This document shows, one piece after another, positions 48,096 through 56,376 of a stretch of DNA of 64,000 bases. Where the stretch lies: positions 124,001-188,000 of the forward strand of contig NZ_LNCD01000042.1 in the NCBI RefSeq assembly GCF_001542405.1, in the 5' to 3' direction. Position numbers and translations under genes: made by a program. The DNA comes from Rhizobium altiplani. GTDB lineage: Bacteria > Pseudomonadota > Alphaproteobacteria > Rhizobiales > Rhizobiaceae. The stretch's first letter is position 1. Each line of letters opens with the position of its first letter. The notes under the pieces are model-generated. The model made no database searches. It was not told the DNA's origin and saw only the letters and a program-made list of their open reading frames with translations.

Positions 48096-49531
48096 AGCAC
48101 ATACATCCCCTTATTCTCTGCGGCGGCTCCGGGACGCGTCTCTGGCCGCTGTCCAGGGCTCATCAGCCGAAGCAGTTTCAGCCCATTAACGGCGACGGCA
48201 CGCTGACGTTCTTTCAAAGCACCGTTCAGCGCCATCGCACGCAAATGTTTTCTGATCCGATCGTGTGTGTGAATGCGCGACACGTTGAAACAGTGGGCCG
48301 TCAGCTTCGTGAAATACAGTGCAAAGCCAGCATCCTCACGGAGCCGGTAACTCGAAACACCGGGCCGGCCGTTCTTGCCGCGGCGCTTTACCTTATGGCA
48401 GCCGAGCCTGATGCCGTTCTCATTGTCCTCCCTTCCGATCACGTGATTCAGGGCGACCTGAACCGTGTCATCGCGCGGATGCACCGTGCGGCTTTCGATG
48501 GAATGATCGTGACGTTCGGTATCCATCCGACCTATGCGGAAAAGGGATACGGCTACATCATGGATGGCGGCGAGTTTGACGATTATCCCGGCCTTCACAG
48601 GGTTGAACGCTTTATCGAAAAGCCGAGCGTCAATGTTGCCCAGTCGCTGATTGACACCGGCTTTGCGTACTGGGCTTCCGGTATCAGCATGTTCCGGGCC
48701 GATAAACTTGTCGATGAATATCGACGGTACGACCCAGCCACACTTGAAGCAGTCACCCGCGCATTGACGGCGGCTTCGCCGTTGGCCGCGGAAACCGGGC
48801 TGCTTCTGGAGGAGCATTTCTTTGCGCAGGCCGTCAGCCAGCCGACGGAAATGGCTGTGTTCGAAAAATGCAGGGATATCGCGCTGGCCCCAACTGTAAT
48901 CGAATGGGACGACGTAGGAGGATGGACCTCCGTCCATTCGATCGGGTTGAAGAACGAGAGCGGCAACGTCACATCGGGCGATGTTGTCTTGCTGGACACC
49001 CGCGGCTCTCTGGTTCGCGGCAGTGATCGCCTCGTTGCCGTCGTTGGCATGAATGACGTCGTCGTCGTTGATACCGATGACGCCCTGCTGGTCACCAACA
49101 GGGCCAGTGCGCAGGACGTCAAGAAGATCGTTGAACATCTCGTTGCGCTCAAGCGGCGCGAAGCAGAAAGCCACCGCAGTCAGGTCACGGAATGGGGCGG
49201 CATGAAGACCATGCAGGCGGGTGCGGGATTTGCCATGGACCTGCTGACGGTTGATCCAGGAAAGCAGGTGACCCTGATTGGGGAAGAAGGCGTGTCGCGG
49301 GTGCTCGTGGTGATCCGCGGCAGCGTCAGCGTGAATGGCAACCGGTCTCAGGAACAGCTCACCGCCGGCCTGTCGGCGATGATCGATTCGGCAACGAGCG
49401 TAACGCTTTTCAACACTGCAGATGGTGCCGCGGAAATCGTCGAGATCAGCTGTGGAACGGTGATCGCCGGCGTCGTCGCGCCATCTCTGACACAGTTCGC
49501 AACCGGGGTGAGGATGGCCGACTATGCCTAG
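48092..49531 (+). CDS. algA: Mannose-1-phosphate guanylyltransferase with degenerate isomerase domain (AlgA-like)
   Basis: 479 residues, the length of bifunctional AlgA/ManC. The N-terminal guanylyltransferase is intact: LCGGSGTRLWPLSR and the FIEKP motif at 174-178. It makes GDP-mannose for algD. The C-terminal cupin region (about 365-475) should hold the phosphomannose isomerase site, normally a His-rich stretch of the type QxHxHRAEHW. Here it reads VTLIGEEGVSRVLVV (about 393-407) with no His at all, so the isomerase half is predicted inactive. Overlaps alg44 (4 bp) and the next gene (8 bp). Confidence 0.88.
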   Translation: MKHIHPLILCGGSGTRLWPLSRAHQPKQFQPINGDGTLTFFQSTVQRHRTQMFSDPIVCVNARHVETVGRQLREIQCKASILTEPVTRNTGPAVLAAALYLMAAEPDAVLIVLPSDHVIQGDLNRVIARMHRAAFDGMIVTFGIHPTYAEKGYGYIMDGGEFDDYPGLHRVERFIEKPSVNVAQSLIDTGFAYWASGISMFRADKLVDEYRRYDPATLEAVTRALTAASPLAAETGLLLEEHFFAQAVSQPTEMAVFEKCRDIALAPTVIEWDDVGGWTSVHSIGLKNESGNVTSGDVVLLDTRGSLVRGSDRLVAVVGMNDVVVVDTDDALLVTNRASAQDVKKIVEHLVALKRREAESHRSQVTEWGGMKTMQAGAGFAMDLLTVDPGKQVTLIGEEGVSRVLVVIRGSVSVNGNRSQEQLTAGLSAMIDSATSVTLFNTADGAAEIVEISCGTVIAGVVAPSLTQFATGVRMADYA

Positions 49532-51044
49532 CTGGTTGAGGGTAGCCTCCCTGGTCGGTGCGATAGCAGTTGCAACGTCGTCATCGGCGACGGAGGGCGG
49601 ACCTGCACAGAAGCAGCAACCGCTCCTGGCCCTGGTAAAGGACGCCCGTGACCTCTCCGTCGCGGCGCCTGATGTCTTCCAGCGCGCTGCGGCCTTTGGC
49701 GAGGTTCACGCGCTCCCATCACTCAAACAGCCAGACAGCGTCCCTGCTTCAAGTCGCCAGAAGAGGATCAGCCGATCTGCCGTCGACATTCTTGTGCGCC
49801 GCATCGGTCCATCAGCCGGCGCCGGTTTCATGGAGACGGTTCTGGCTGCGCAACCGCCTGAGGGGATCGGTGCGATCGTCATCGAGAGCGGCTCGTTCCG
49901 GCTTGGCGATGTCAGGCGTGAACTGGACGCGCTCGGCCACGCCGGACATCTCGAGGCAGCGCCTGGTGGATACATTGCACACACGCCAATCTTCATCTGG
50001 AATGGCGCAGAGTTGAAGATAACGCCCGGCGAAATTCTCAGGATGGACAATGCCAAGGGCGCGTTCATGGTGAACGCCGGTTCGCTCACGGTTGATCATG
50101 CAACATTGCAAGGCATAGGCCGGAGCGCGTCGACATTTCGGGCCTTCGTCCTGACCACCTTCGGCGGCACCACGACAATTGATCGCAGCAATCTCGTCAG
50201 CCTTGGCTTCGACACGTCAGCTGAAACTGCGGGCATTGCATTTGCCCGACAGCAATTTGCGAACGCCGCCAGGCCTTCGATCGTGCAAGGCAGTCTCTTC
50301 CAGGATGTCGCGGGCCTCAGCCTGATCGACGTCAACGGCTTGAATATTCTGGGCAATCGCTTCATTGACAGCCCAACGACGGCAATCATCCTGAGAGCTG
50401 CGCGCGACGTGCACATCGCCGGCAATATTATCGTCGGCGACCGCGGCTCGCATGGCATCAAGGTGATGAGCAGTTCGAGCGGCGTCACGATCAATGACAA
50501 TCTCGTCGTGGGCGGTGCGGGCAACGGAATTTTTGTGACCGACGGCGCGACGTCGGTTACGATCTCCAACAATATCGTTGCCCTGTCGGCACTGACCGGC
50601 ATCGGTGTTGATACTGCAGCCTGCGTCACCGTGCAGCAAAACGCCGTCATCAACAATGGTTCCAAGGGCGTTGCGATACGAACGGCGCTTCACAGCCACG
50701 TTCGTCAAAATCACCTCGTAGGCAATGGCTTTGCAGGCCTTTCGGTCGACGACCAGTATCACGGCATGCCGCTCGAAGTATCCCGCAATGCGTTCAGAGA
50801 AAATCGAGCGGGCCTGGCTGGGTCAGGGGTCGGATCCGTGGTTCTGGTGGGAAATGATTTCGACAGGCAAATGCCGCGCCTCGGCGTCGGTGAATTTGCC
50901 GGTAGCGTCGGCCAGTTGCTGGCTTTCGACGCGTCAAGGCAGCCTGGCGAATTTCGCCTTGCGGGAAAAACAATCGACAACCAGCCAGCTCTCGCAGCGT
51001 TTTCCGCTGTCGACCTTGCTGCCTGCGCAGGAAAGAGGGGATGA
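49524..51044 (+). CDS. AlgG-like right-handed beta-helix protein lacking DPHD
   Basis: 506 residues with an exported N-terminus (LRVASLVGAIAVATSSSA) and a CASH/parallel beta-helix domain (about 160-440) of many N-x-I/V turns. Position and overall form match AlgG, the periplasmic mannuronan C5-epimerase. The conserved SHGIKV at 309-314 lines up with the KHGIIV of AlgG, but the residues where AlgG has DPHD read IILR (288-291). No DPHD occurs anywhere. Epimerase activity is doubtful; a structural role guiding and protecting polymer, as known for AlgG in the secretion complex, remains possible. Confidence 0.8.
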   Translation: MPSWLRVASLVGAIAVATSSSATEGGPAQKQQPLLALVKDARDLSVAAPDVFQRAAAFGEVHALPSLKQPDSVPASSRQKRISRSAVDILVRRIGPSAGAGFMETVLAAQPPEGIGAIVIESGSFRLGDVRRELDALGHAGHLEAAPGGYIAHTPIFIWNGAELKITPGEILRMDNAKGAFMVNAGSLTVDHATLQGIGRSASTFRAFVLTTFGGTTTIDRSNLVSLGFDTSAETAGIAFARQQFANAARPSIVQGSLFQDVAGLSLIDVNGLNILGNRFIDSPTTAIILRAARDVHIAGNIIVGDRGSHGIKVMSSSSGVTINDNLVVGGAGNGIFVTDGATSVTISNNIVALSALTGIGVDTAACVTVQQNAVINNGSKGVAIRTALHSHVRQNHLVGNGFAGLSVDDQYHGMPLEVSRNAFRENRAGLAGSGVGSVVLVGNDFDRQMPRLGVGEFAGSVGQLLAFDASRQPGEFRLAGKTIDNQPALAAFSAVDLAACAGKRG

Positions 51045-51050
51045 ATCAAA

Positions 51051-52481
51051 ATGGTATTCTCCTCCGAAGTCTTCCTGTTTCTCTTTCTGCCAGTTTTCCT
51101 GGCGGTCTATTATTTGACGCCCATGCGGGGCCGCTCCGTCACGATCCTTTTGGGATCCTATGTCTTCTACGCGTGGTGGCGTATGGACTTCCTTCTTCTT
51201 TTGTTCGGAACGACCGTCTGGGTTTACACCTTTGCGATCCTGGTCGAGCGCAATCTCGGTAGCCGCTACGCCAAGCTCTTCCTAACCGTTGGAATTGTCG
51301 GGTGCCTGGCTGTGCTCGGCACCTTCAAGTACCTGAATTTCTTTATCGACAGCTTCGCCGAGTTGATGGGAACCGATGCGCACGGCCTTGGCGTTCACTG
51401 GCGCCTCATCCTTCCGATCGGCATCTCTTTCTATATCTTCCAGTCGATCAGCTATCTGGTCGATGTCTATCGGGGTGACACGCCTGCAACCCGCAATTTC
51501 ATCGACCTGGCCGCATATAAGGCACTCTTTCCGCAGCTGATAGCAGGCCCCATCTTGCGCTTCAGGGATCTCGCGGGTCAGTTTCAGTCGAGGCAGCATA
51601 CGCTCGAGAAGTTCACCGACGGCACGTCGCTCTTCGTCATAGGCCTTGCAAAAAAGGTGCTGCTTGCAGATCCCATCGCGCCCATTGCGAACACCGTTTT
51701 TGCAAGCTCGCATCCGACCATGGCCGAGGCCTGGCTTGGCGCGATCGCTTACGCGATGCAGCTGTATTTCGACTTTTCGGGATATAGCGACATGGCAATC
51801 GGCCTCGGGCTGATGATCGGTTTCCAGTTTAGACCAAACTTTGACAACCCCTACATCAGCCGCAGCATAACCGAATTCTGGCGTCGCTGGCACATCAGTC
51901 TGTCGAGCTGGCTTCGTGACTACCTTTACATTCCGTTGGGCGGCAGTCGGCTCGGCCCGACGCGCACCTATGTCAATCTGGTTCTCGTCATGCTGCTTGG
52001 CGGCCTGTGGCATGGAGCAAACTGGACGTTCGTGCTTTGGGGTGGATGGCACGGCGGATGGCTTGCGCTTGAGCGTGCGACTGGCTGGAACAGGATCGCC
52101 GACACCAGGTGGATCTCCTTGCCAGGGACCTTGCTTGTCGTGTTGCTAGGTTGGGTGATGTTTCGCGCCGACAGCGTGGCCGATGCTTTTGCCCTTTATG
52201 GCGGCATGCTCGGTCAAAACGGGCTGGGAATTCGTGCCGACACGCTTCTCGATATCACGCATGAGGCAATGTTGACGCTCGCCGTTGCGTGTTTCGTGGT
52301 GGCCATCGAGCCGATGATGGGATCGCTCAGGCAGACAAACATTGCAGCACCGGCAGGTGACGGCGCCGCCGTGATGCGCCAGCCGATCGTCATGCCGCTG
52401 CTGCTTTCCTTGCTCGCCACGGTCACCATTCTGAAGCTCGCGGAATCCAGCCAGACTCCCTTCCTCTATTTTCAGTTCTGA
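51051..52481 (+). CDS. algI: AlgI-like membrane-bound O-acyltransferase (MBOAT)
   Basis: A 476-residue polytopic inner-membrane protein. The N-terminus VFSSEVFLFLFLPVFLAVYY and the MBOAT core RSITEFWRRWHISLSSWLRD are typical. The invariant His321 lies in LLGGLWHGANW, in register with the catalytic His322 of Pseudomonas AlgI. It passes acetyl groups from a cytoplasmic donor across the membrane for AlgJ/AlgX to put on mannuronate residues. It starts 6 bp after the AlgG-like gene. Confidence 0.93.
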   Translation: MVFSSEVFLFLFLPVFLAVYYLTPMRGRSVTILLGSYVFYAWWRMDFLLLLFGTTVWVYTFAILVERNLGSRYAKLFLTVGIVGCLAVLGTFKYLNFFIDSFAELMGTDAHGLGVHWRLILPIGISFYIFQSISYLVDVYRGDTPATRNFIDLAAYKALFPQLIAGPILRFRDLAGQFQSRQHTLEKFTDGTSLFVIGLAKKVLLADPIAPIANTVFASSHPTMAEAWLGAIAYAMQLYFDFSGYSDMAIGLGLMIGFQFRPNFDNPYISRSITEFWRRWHISLSSWLRDYLYIPLGGSRLGPTRTYVNLVLVMLLGGLWHGANWTFVLWGGWHGGWLALERATGWNRIADTRWISLPGTLLVVLLGWVMFRADSVADAFALYGGMLGQNGLGIRADTLLDITHEAMLTLAVACFVVAIEPMMGSLRQTNIAAPAGDGAAVMRQPIVMPLLLSLLATVTILKLAESSQTPFLYFQF

Positions 52482-52491
52482 GGGTGGTGCC

Positions 52492-53583
52492 ATGTTTGAA
52501 CGCGCAATACCGATTACAAAATTCCTGCTTCCCGCCTTGCTGTTCGGCTATGCGGCCTTCGCCAATGTCGACATCCGAGATAAGATTGCCGGCGCCTTTT
52601 CACGGCTGCCAACCGATGGCGGCTCTCTGAGCCACGGCATGCTCGGAGACGGGCTCGACGCGCTCTACAAGACTGAGCTTCCCCACCGGGAACTCGCGTT
52701 CGATCTGATCGGTGCAGCCAGGTACATGGTCCTTGGGGAGGGCCGCCGCGGCGTTATCGTCGGAAAGGAGGGTTGGCTGTTCTCGGACGAGGAATTTCGC
52801 GGTGCCGCGAGCGCTGAAGCCGGTATTAACGACGCCACAAGGGAAATAGCCAAGATCGCGGCGACGTTGCGCACACACGGCGTACGCCTGATTGTTGTTC
52901 CGCTTCCAGCCAAGAACGATGTCTATCGCGAGCACCTTGCAGATCCTCGTTACGCCGAGATTTCCCGGGATCGCTATCTGGACTTCACGCGAGCGATGGC
53001 TTCGGCGAATATCGAGTTTGTGGACGCAAGAGCGGCGCTGCTTGAGATGAAGTCGAGGGGATCTGTTTTTCTGAAGACCGACACGCATTGGACGCCGCTT
53101 GGTGCCAAGGCCGTCGCCGACGCTACCGGGGCCAGGGCGGGTGTTTCCCCCATGGCGCAATATGCACTGAATGATGCCCCAGCCGAGGACGTGCGGGGCG
53201 ACCTGGTCAAATTCGTCACCGGCAGGGCGCTTGCGGCTGCGATCGGGCTGGCAGATGAAAGCATCACGCCGCAAACAGCGTCGCAAACCGGGTCCGACGC
53301 GCTAAATGACATTCTGGCAGACGAGAGCTTTCCAACGGTTCTGGTCGGGACAAGTTACAGTGCCAACGAGGCTTGGTCATTCGCTTCTTATCTTGAAGCG
53401 GCACTGGGGTCGAACGTCCTCAATGTCGCCGAGGTCGGTCGAGGACCGGTTTTTCCAATGCACAAGTTCTTGTCCAACGCAAACGGCACGAGTTGGCCAG
53501 GGACCGTCATATGGGAATTTCCGATCCGCTACTTGACCGATCCGGCGTTGTGGAAGTCGGACGATCTCAAGACGAAGGAGTAA
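52492..53583 (+). CDS. algJ: AlgJ-like SGNH-fold acetyltransferase
   Basis: 363 residues with an N-terminal signal anchor (ITKFLLPALLFGYAAFANV). The catalytic triad pattern of AlgJ/AlgX is intact: Asp197 and His199 in KTDTHWTPLGA and Ser288 in VLVGTSYSANEAW. It is periplasmic, membrane-tethered and carries out acetyl transfer in the AlgI-AlgJ-AlgF-AlgX system. It starts 10 bp after algI and ends 4 bp before the small Sel1-like gene. Confidence 0.88.
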   Translation: MFERAIPITKFLLPALLFGYAAFANVDIRDKIAGAFSRLPTDGGSLSHGMLGDGLDALYKTELPHRELAFDLIGAARYMVLGEGRRGVIVGKEGWLFSDEEFRGAASAEAGINDATREIAKIAATLRTHGVRLIVVPLPAKNDVYREHLADPRYAEISRDRYLDFTRAMASANIEFVDARAALLEMKSRGSVFLKTDTHWTPLGAKAVADATGARAGVSPMAQYALNDAPAEDVRGDLVKFVTGRALAAAIGLADESITPQTASQTGSDALNDILADESFPTVLVGTSYSANEAWSFASYLEAALGSNVLNVAEVGRGPVFPMHKFLSNANGTSWPGTVIWEFPIRYLTDPALWKSDDLKTKE

Positions 53584-53587
53584 CAGG

Positions 53588-54385
53588 ATGCTCAGGACCG
53601 CGAGTCTGATCGCTCTTGGCATCGCGATTTCAGTCGCTGGCAGCGACGCTCGCGCGGTTACCCAGTCGGGCGCCGTTTCTCAACCCAAGGACACCAAGGT
53701 CGAGACCAGGAAATCGAAAGCCGACGAACGGCGTTATCGACGCGGATTTAATCAGGGAGTAACGCGCACCGATCAGCTCAACAGCGCCCAGCTTCAGGGA
53801 ATTCGCAAGCGCATGATAGGCCACCGAAAAGTGTCCTACAGGGAGCTTCAATTATTGGCGGATCGTGGCGATGGCCTGGCGGCGCTTTACGTCGCAAAGC
53901 GGCTCTCGACAAATCCCGCCCATAACGCGGATACCATCCACTACTATACAATCGCCTGCACAACCGGCAGGGCGGGTGCGGTTGCGCCGCTCGCAAGACA
54001 GCTCAAGAGCGCCAGCGATGGTGTCAGCAAGGTCCGCCTTGACCAGGCAGAGGCGACACTGCGTCAGCACGCCGCGCGCAGGAACCCCGTCGCAATCGAC
54101 GCGCTTGTCAAATTCTATGCCAGCGGGGAGCCGTTCGGTACCAAACCGCAGGAAGCCGAACGACTGCGACGCGAGGCCGCAAAGGGTGGCGACAGCAAAG
54201 TCGCGCTTGATCTAGCCATCGCGATGATCTCGGAAGGCCTGCTGGACGACGACGAAAAATCCGAGGCGCGCAGATATCTGGCAATCGCCGAAAAGTCACC
54301 GGAACTCAGTGTCAAGACCGTGGCCGCGGCGGTGCTCCGCCAGCTCGACGCAGCGCCGGTCAACCCGATCGAGGTAAGTCAATGA
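53588..54385 (+). CDS. Small Sel1/TPR-like periplasmic protein in the alginate-type operon
   Basis: 265 residues with a signal peptide (LIALGIAISVAGSDARA) and no lipobox Cys. From about 80 onwards helical repeats resemble Sel1/TPR units (LLADRGDGLAALYVAKRLST, LRREAAKGGDSKVALDLAIA). It has no counterpart in the classical Pseudomonas operon apart from the distantly similar AlgK. It could be a scaffold between AlgJ and AlgX, since it lies between their genes and overlaps the AlgX-like gene by 4 bp. Confidence 0.7.
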   Translation: MLRTASLIALGIAISVAGSDARAVTQSGAVSQPKDTKVETRKSKADERRYRRGFNQGVTRTDQLNSAQLQGIRKRMIGHRKVSYRELQLLADRGDGLAALYVAKRLSTNPAHNADTIHYYTIACTTGRAGAVAPLARQLKSASDGVSKVRLDQAEATLRQHAARRNPVAIDALVKFYASGEPFGTKPQEAERLRREAAKGGDSKVALDLAIAMISEGLLDDDEKSEARRYLAIAEKSPELSVKTVAAAVLRQLDAAPVNPIEVSQ

Positions 54386-55722
54386 GGCATCCTTCGACAA
54401 AATCGTCGCGGTGGCCCTGCGCTGCCCTGTGCGCACTGGGCGTCTTGGTGCTCTCCCATACCGCCAGAGCGGAATCAAACTTCGGCTGTGCGAACCTCGA
54501 GACCGATAAGCAACTGAGCGTCGTTGAAGGCAGGCAGGGATATTTTTATCGAACGATCGCGGATCTGAGAATGGAGCAGCAGCTTTCCGAGCACACGGCC
54601 AGCCAGATGGCCGCACTCTCGGAGGCTCTGGAAGCTGGAGGAACGACGCTCGTTTACGTACCAATTCCGACAAAAAGCCTGGTGATGCCCGACTATCTGC
54701 CGCGGGAGGCCGGTGATTATGGTTTTGACTACGCCGTGGCAAAGCGTGTCTATGACGATGTCATCAAGCGCCTTCGCGATCACGGGGTGGTAACGGTCGA
54801 TGTTCTCGGTGCGATGAAGCGCGCAGGAGGCAAGGAACCGCCGTTCTTTCAAGCGGACTTTCACTGGACCTCTTCCGGAGCTCGCGCGGCGGCACATGAG
54901 ATTGCGGCCGTGATCCAGCAACTTCCGGGCATTGATGATCTCGCGAAGGCTTCATTCGAGACCAAGCCCGCAGGGCGGCAGGCGATCATCTCAACGATGC
55001 GCCGCCTGCTGCAGGCAAATTGCAGACAGGCCCTGCCGTTGCCGGAAACCGATGCGTTTACGACGACAGAGGTGGCCGCCGGGGATGCCGGACTCGATAT
55101 CTTTGGAGACGGCGCCTCGAAGGGCGCGGTAGCGTTGGTGGGGACGAGTTACTCGGATCTGGCGGCATCCAACTTTGCGGGCTTCCTCTCGCAAGAGCTC
55201 TCCTCCCCGGTTACGAATTATTCGATCTCGGGCGGCAACCAGTTCGGATCAATTACATCCTATCTGACCTCGAAAACCTTCGCGGAGTCGCGACCGCGCT
55301 TTCTCATCTGGGAAAACCCGATCTACAATAGTCTTGGAAAATTTGGCGATGCGCCCCTGATCGAGTTGAGGACGGCGGCTGGCCAAAGTTGCCACGAGAT
55401 CGAGCGCGACGAGATTTCAACCGTTGGCGCCAGTACTCTCGAAATTGCCCTTCAGGATGGCGGCAAAATCCCGGATTCGGCAGTAATATACGTCTATTCC
55501 GGCGATGACCGCAGTCGACAGGCGACACTGCGCTTCCGATTGAATGACGGCCACATGTTCGAGAGCAGCATTCGACGTACGGATCGGATGATCTCCACCG
55601 GGCGTTATTATTTTCCTGTTCGCTACTTCGGAGTGCAAGCGTCGAAAAAAATAAACCTTGAGTTTGATCATATGTCGGCGAAGGAAGTGTCGGTCGGCAT
55701 CTGCAACACAAGAGGAGGATAA
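54382..55722 (+). CDS. algX: AlgX-like alginate O-acetyltransferase
   Basis: 446 residues with a signal peptide (ALCALGVLVLSHTARA). The SGNH-like domain keeps Asp159 and His161 in FQADFHWTSSGA and Ser256 in VGTSYSDLAAS. A C-terminal beta-sandwich (about 340-440) corresponds to the carbohydrate-binding module of AlgX. In Pseudomonas AlgX performs the final acetylation of the polymer in the periplasm. The AlgX and AlgJ assignments of this and the 52492 gene rest on length and the C-terminal module. Confidence 0.85.
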   Translation: MRHPSTKSSRWPCAALCALGVLVLSHTARAESNFGCANLETDKQLSVVEGRQGYFYRTIADLRMEQQLSEHTASQMAALSEALEAGGTTLVYVPIPTKSLVMPDYLPREAGDYGFDYAVAKRVYDDVIKRLRDHGVVTVDVLGAMKRAGGKEPPFFQADFHWTSSGARAAAHEIAAVIQQLPGIDDLAKASFETKPAGRQAIISTMRRLLQANCRQALPLPETDAFTTTEVAAGDAGLDIFGDGASKGAVALVGTSYSDLAASNFAGFLSQELSSPVTNYSISGGNQFGSITSYLTSKTFAESRPRFLIWENPIYNSLGKFGDAPLIELRTAAGQSCHEIERDEISTVGASTLEIALQDGGKIPDSAVIYVYSGDDRSRQATLRFRLNDGHMFESSIRRTDRMISTGRYYFPVRYFGVQASKKINLEFDHMSAKEVSVGICNTRGG

Positions 55723-55726
55723 TCTG

Positions 55727-56365
55727 ATGGGTAGGGCTCGTGCCTTTGGAATATTCGCCGCGGGAACTCTTCTGGTTGCCTCAATCCATTCAGCGGGGCT
55801 AGCCCAGGACTCTGGCCTCTACGGCAAGCCGATGGATCCGAATTCCTCCTTCATTCGAGTTCTTGACGCAACTGCCTCGTCAGCAATCATTGCGGGGGCA
55901 TCGATCGAGCATTTTAGCGACGGCGTCTCACCATATGTCAATGTGAAGCCGGGCGAAGTCGAGATGTCCCTGGGGGCCAAGACAGCCACGGTGACGGCGG
56001 AACCCGGAAAATACTACACCTACGCCGCCCTGGCAGATGGGCAGACGAAGCTTTACACGGATGCGGTCAAGGACGATCCGTCGAAGGCACAGGTCTATCT
56101 CTACAATCTAAGCGATTTGAAAGCGGTGGATCTCGTGGTCCCGGCGGCCAAGGCGACCGCACTGAAGGCCGTGGCGCAGGGGGACGCTCAAAGCGTATCG
56201 CTGAGAGCCCCACTGAGCTTGAGCTTTGCCATCCAGGAAGGCGGGAAGACGGTAGCGGAAACCGGCAAGGTCGACCTCAAGAGGCGCTCGGGCTTCACGA
56301 TCGTTCTTTCCGGCAGCGCCGGCAAGTACCGCGTCATCGCATTAGAAAACTACCTGAACCAATAG
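55727..56365 (+). CDS. algF: AlgF-like O-acetylation adaptor
   Basis: 212 residues, close to the AlgF length (about 216), with a signal peptide (FGIFAAGTLLVASIHSAGLA). The mature protein starts QDSGLYGKPMDPNSSFIRVL and is made of two beta-sandwich halves, as in AlgF. AlgF is needed for acetylation and bridges AlgJ and AlgX. The start ATG 55727 has AGGAGG (55713-55718) eight nt upstream; the frame further upstream overlaps algX and is not used. Confidence 0.85.
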   Translation: MGRARAFGIFAAGTLLVASIHSAGLAQDSGLYGKPMDPNSSFIRVLDATASSAIIAGASIEHFSDGVSPYVNVKPGEVEMSLGAKTATVTAEPGKYYTYAALADGQTKLYTDAVKDDPSKAQVYLYNLSDLKAVDLVVPAAKATALKAVAQGDAQSVSLRAPLSLSFAIQEGGKTVAETGKVDLKRRSGFTIVLSGSAGKYRVIALENYLNQ

Positions 56366-56376
56366 GAGATCCAATC

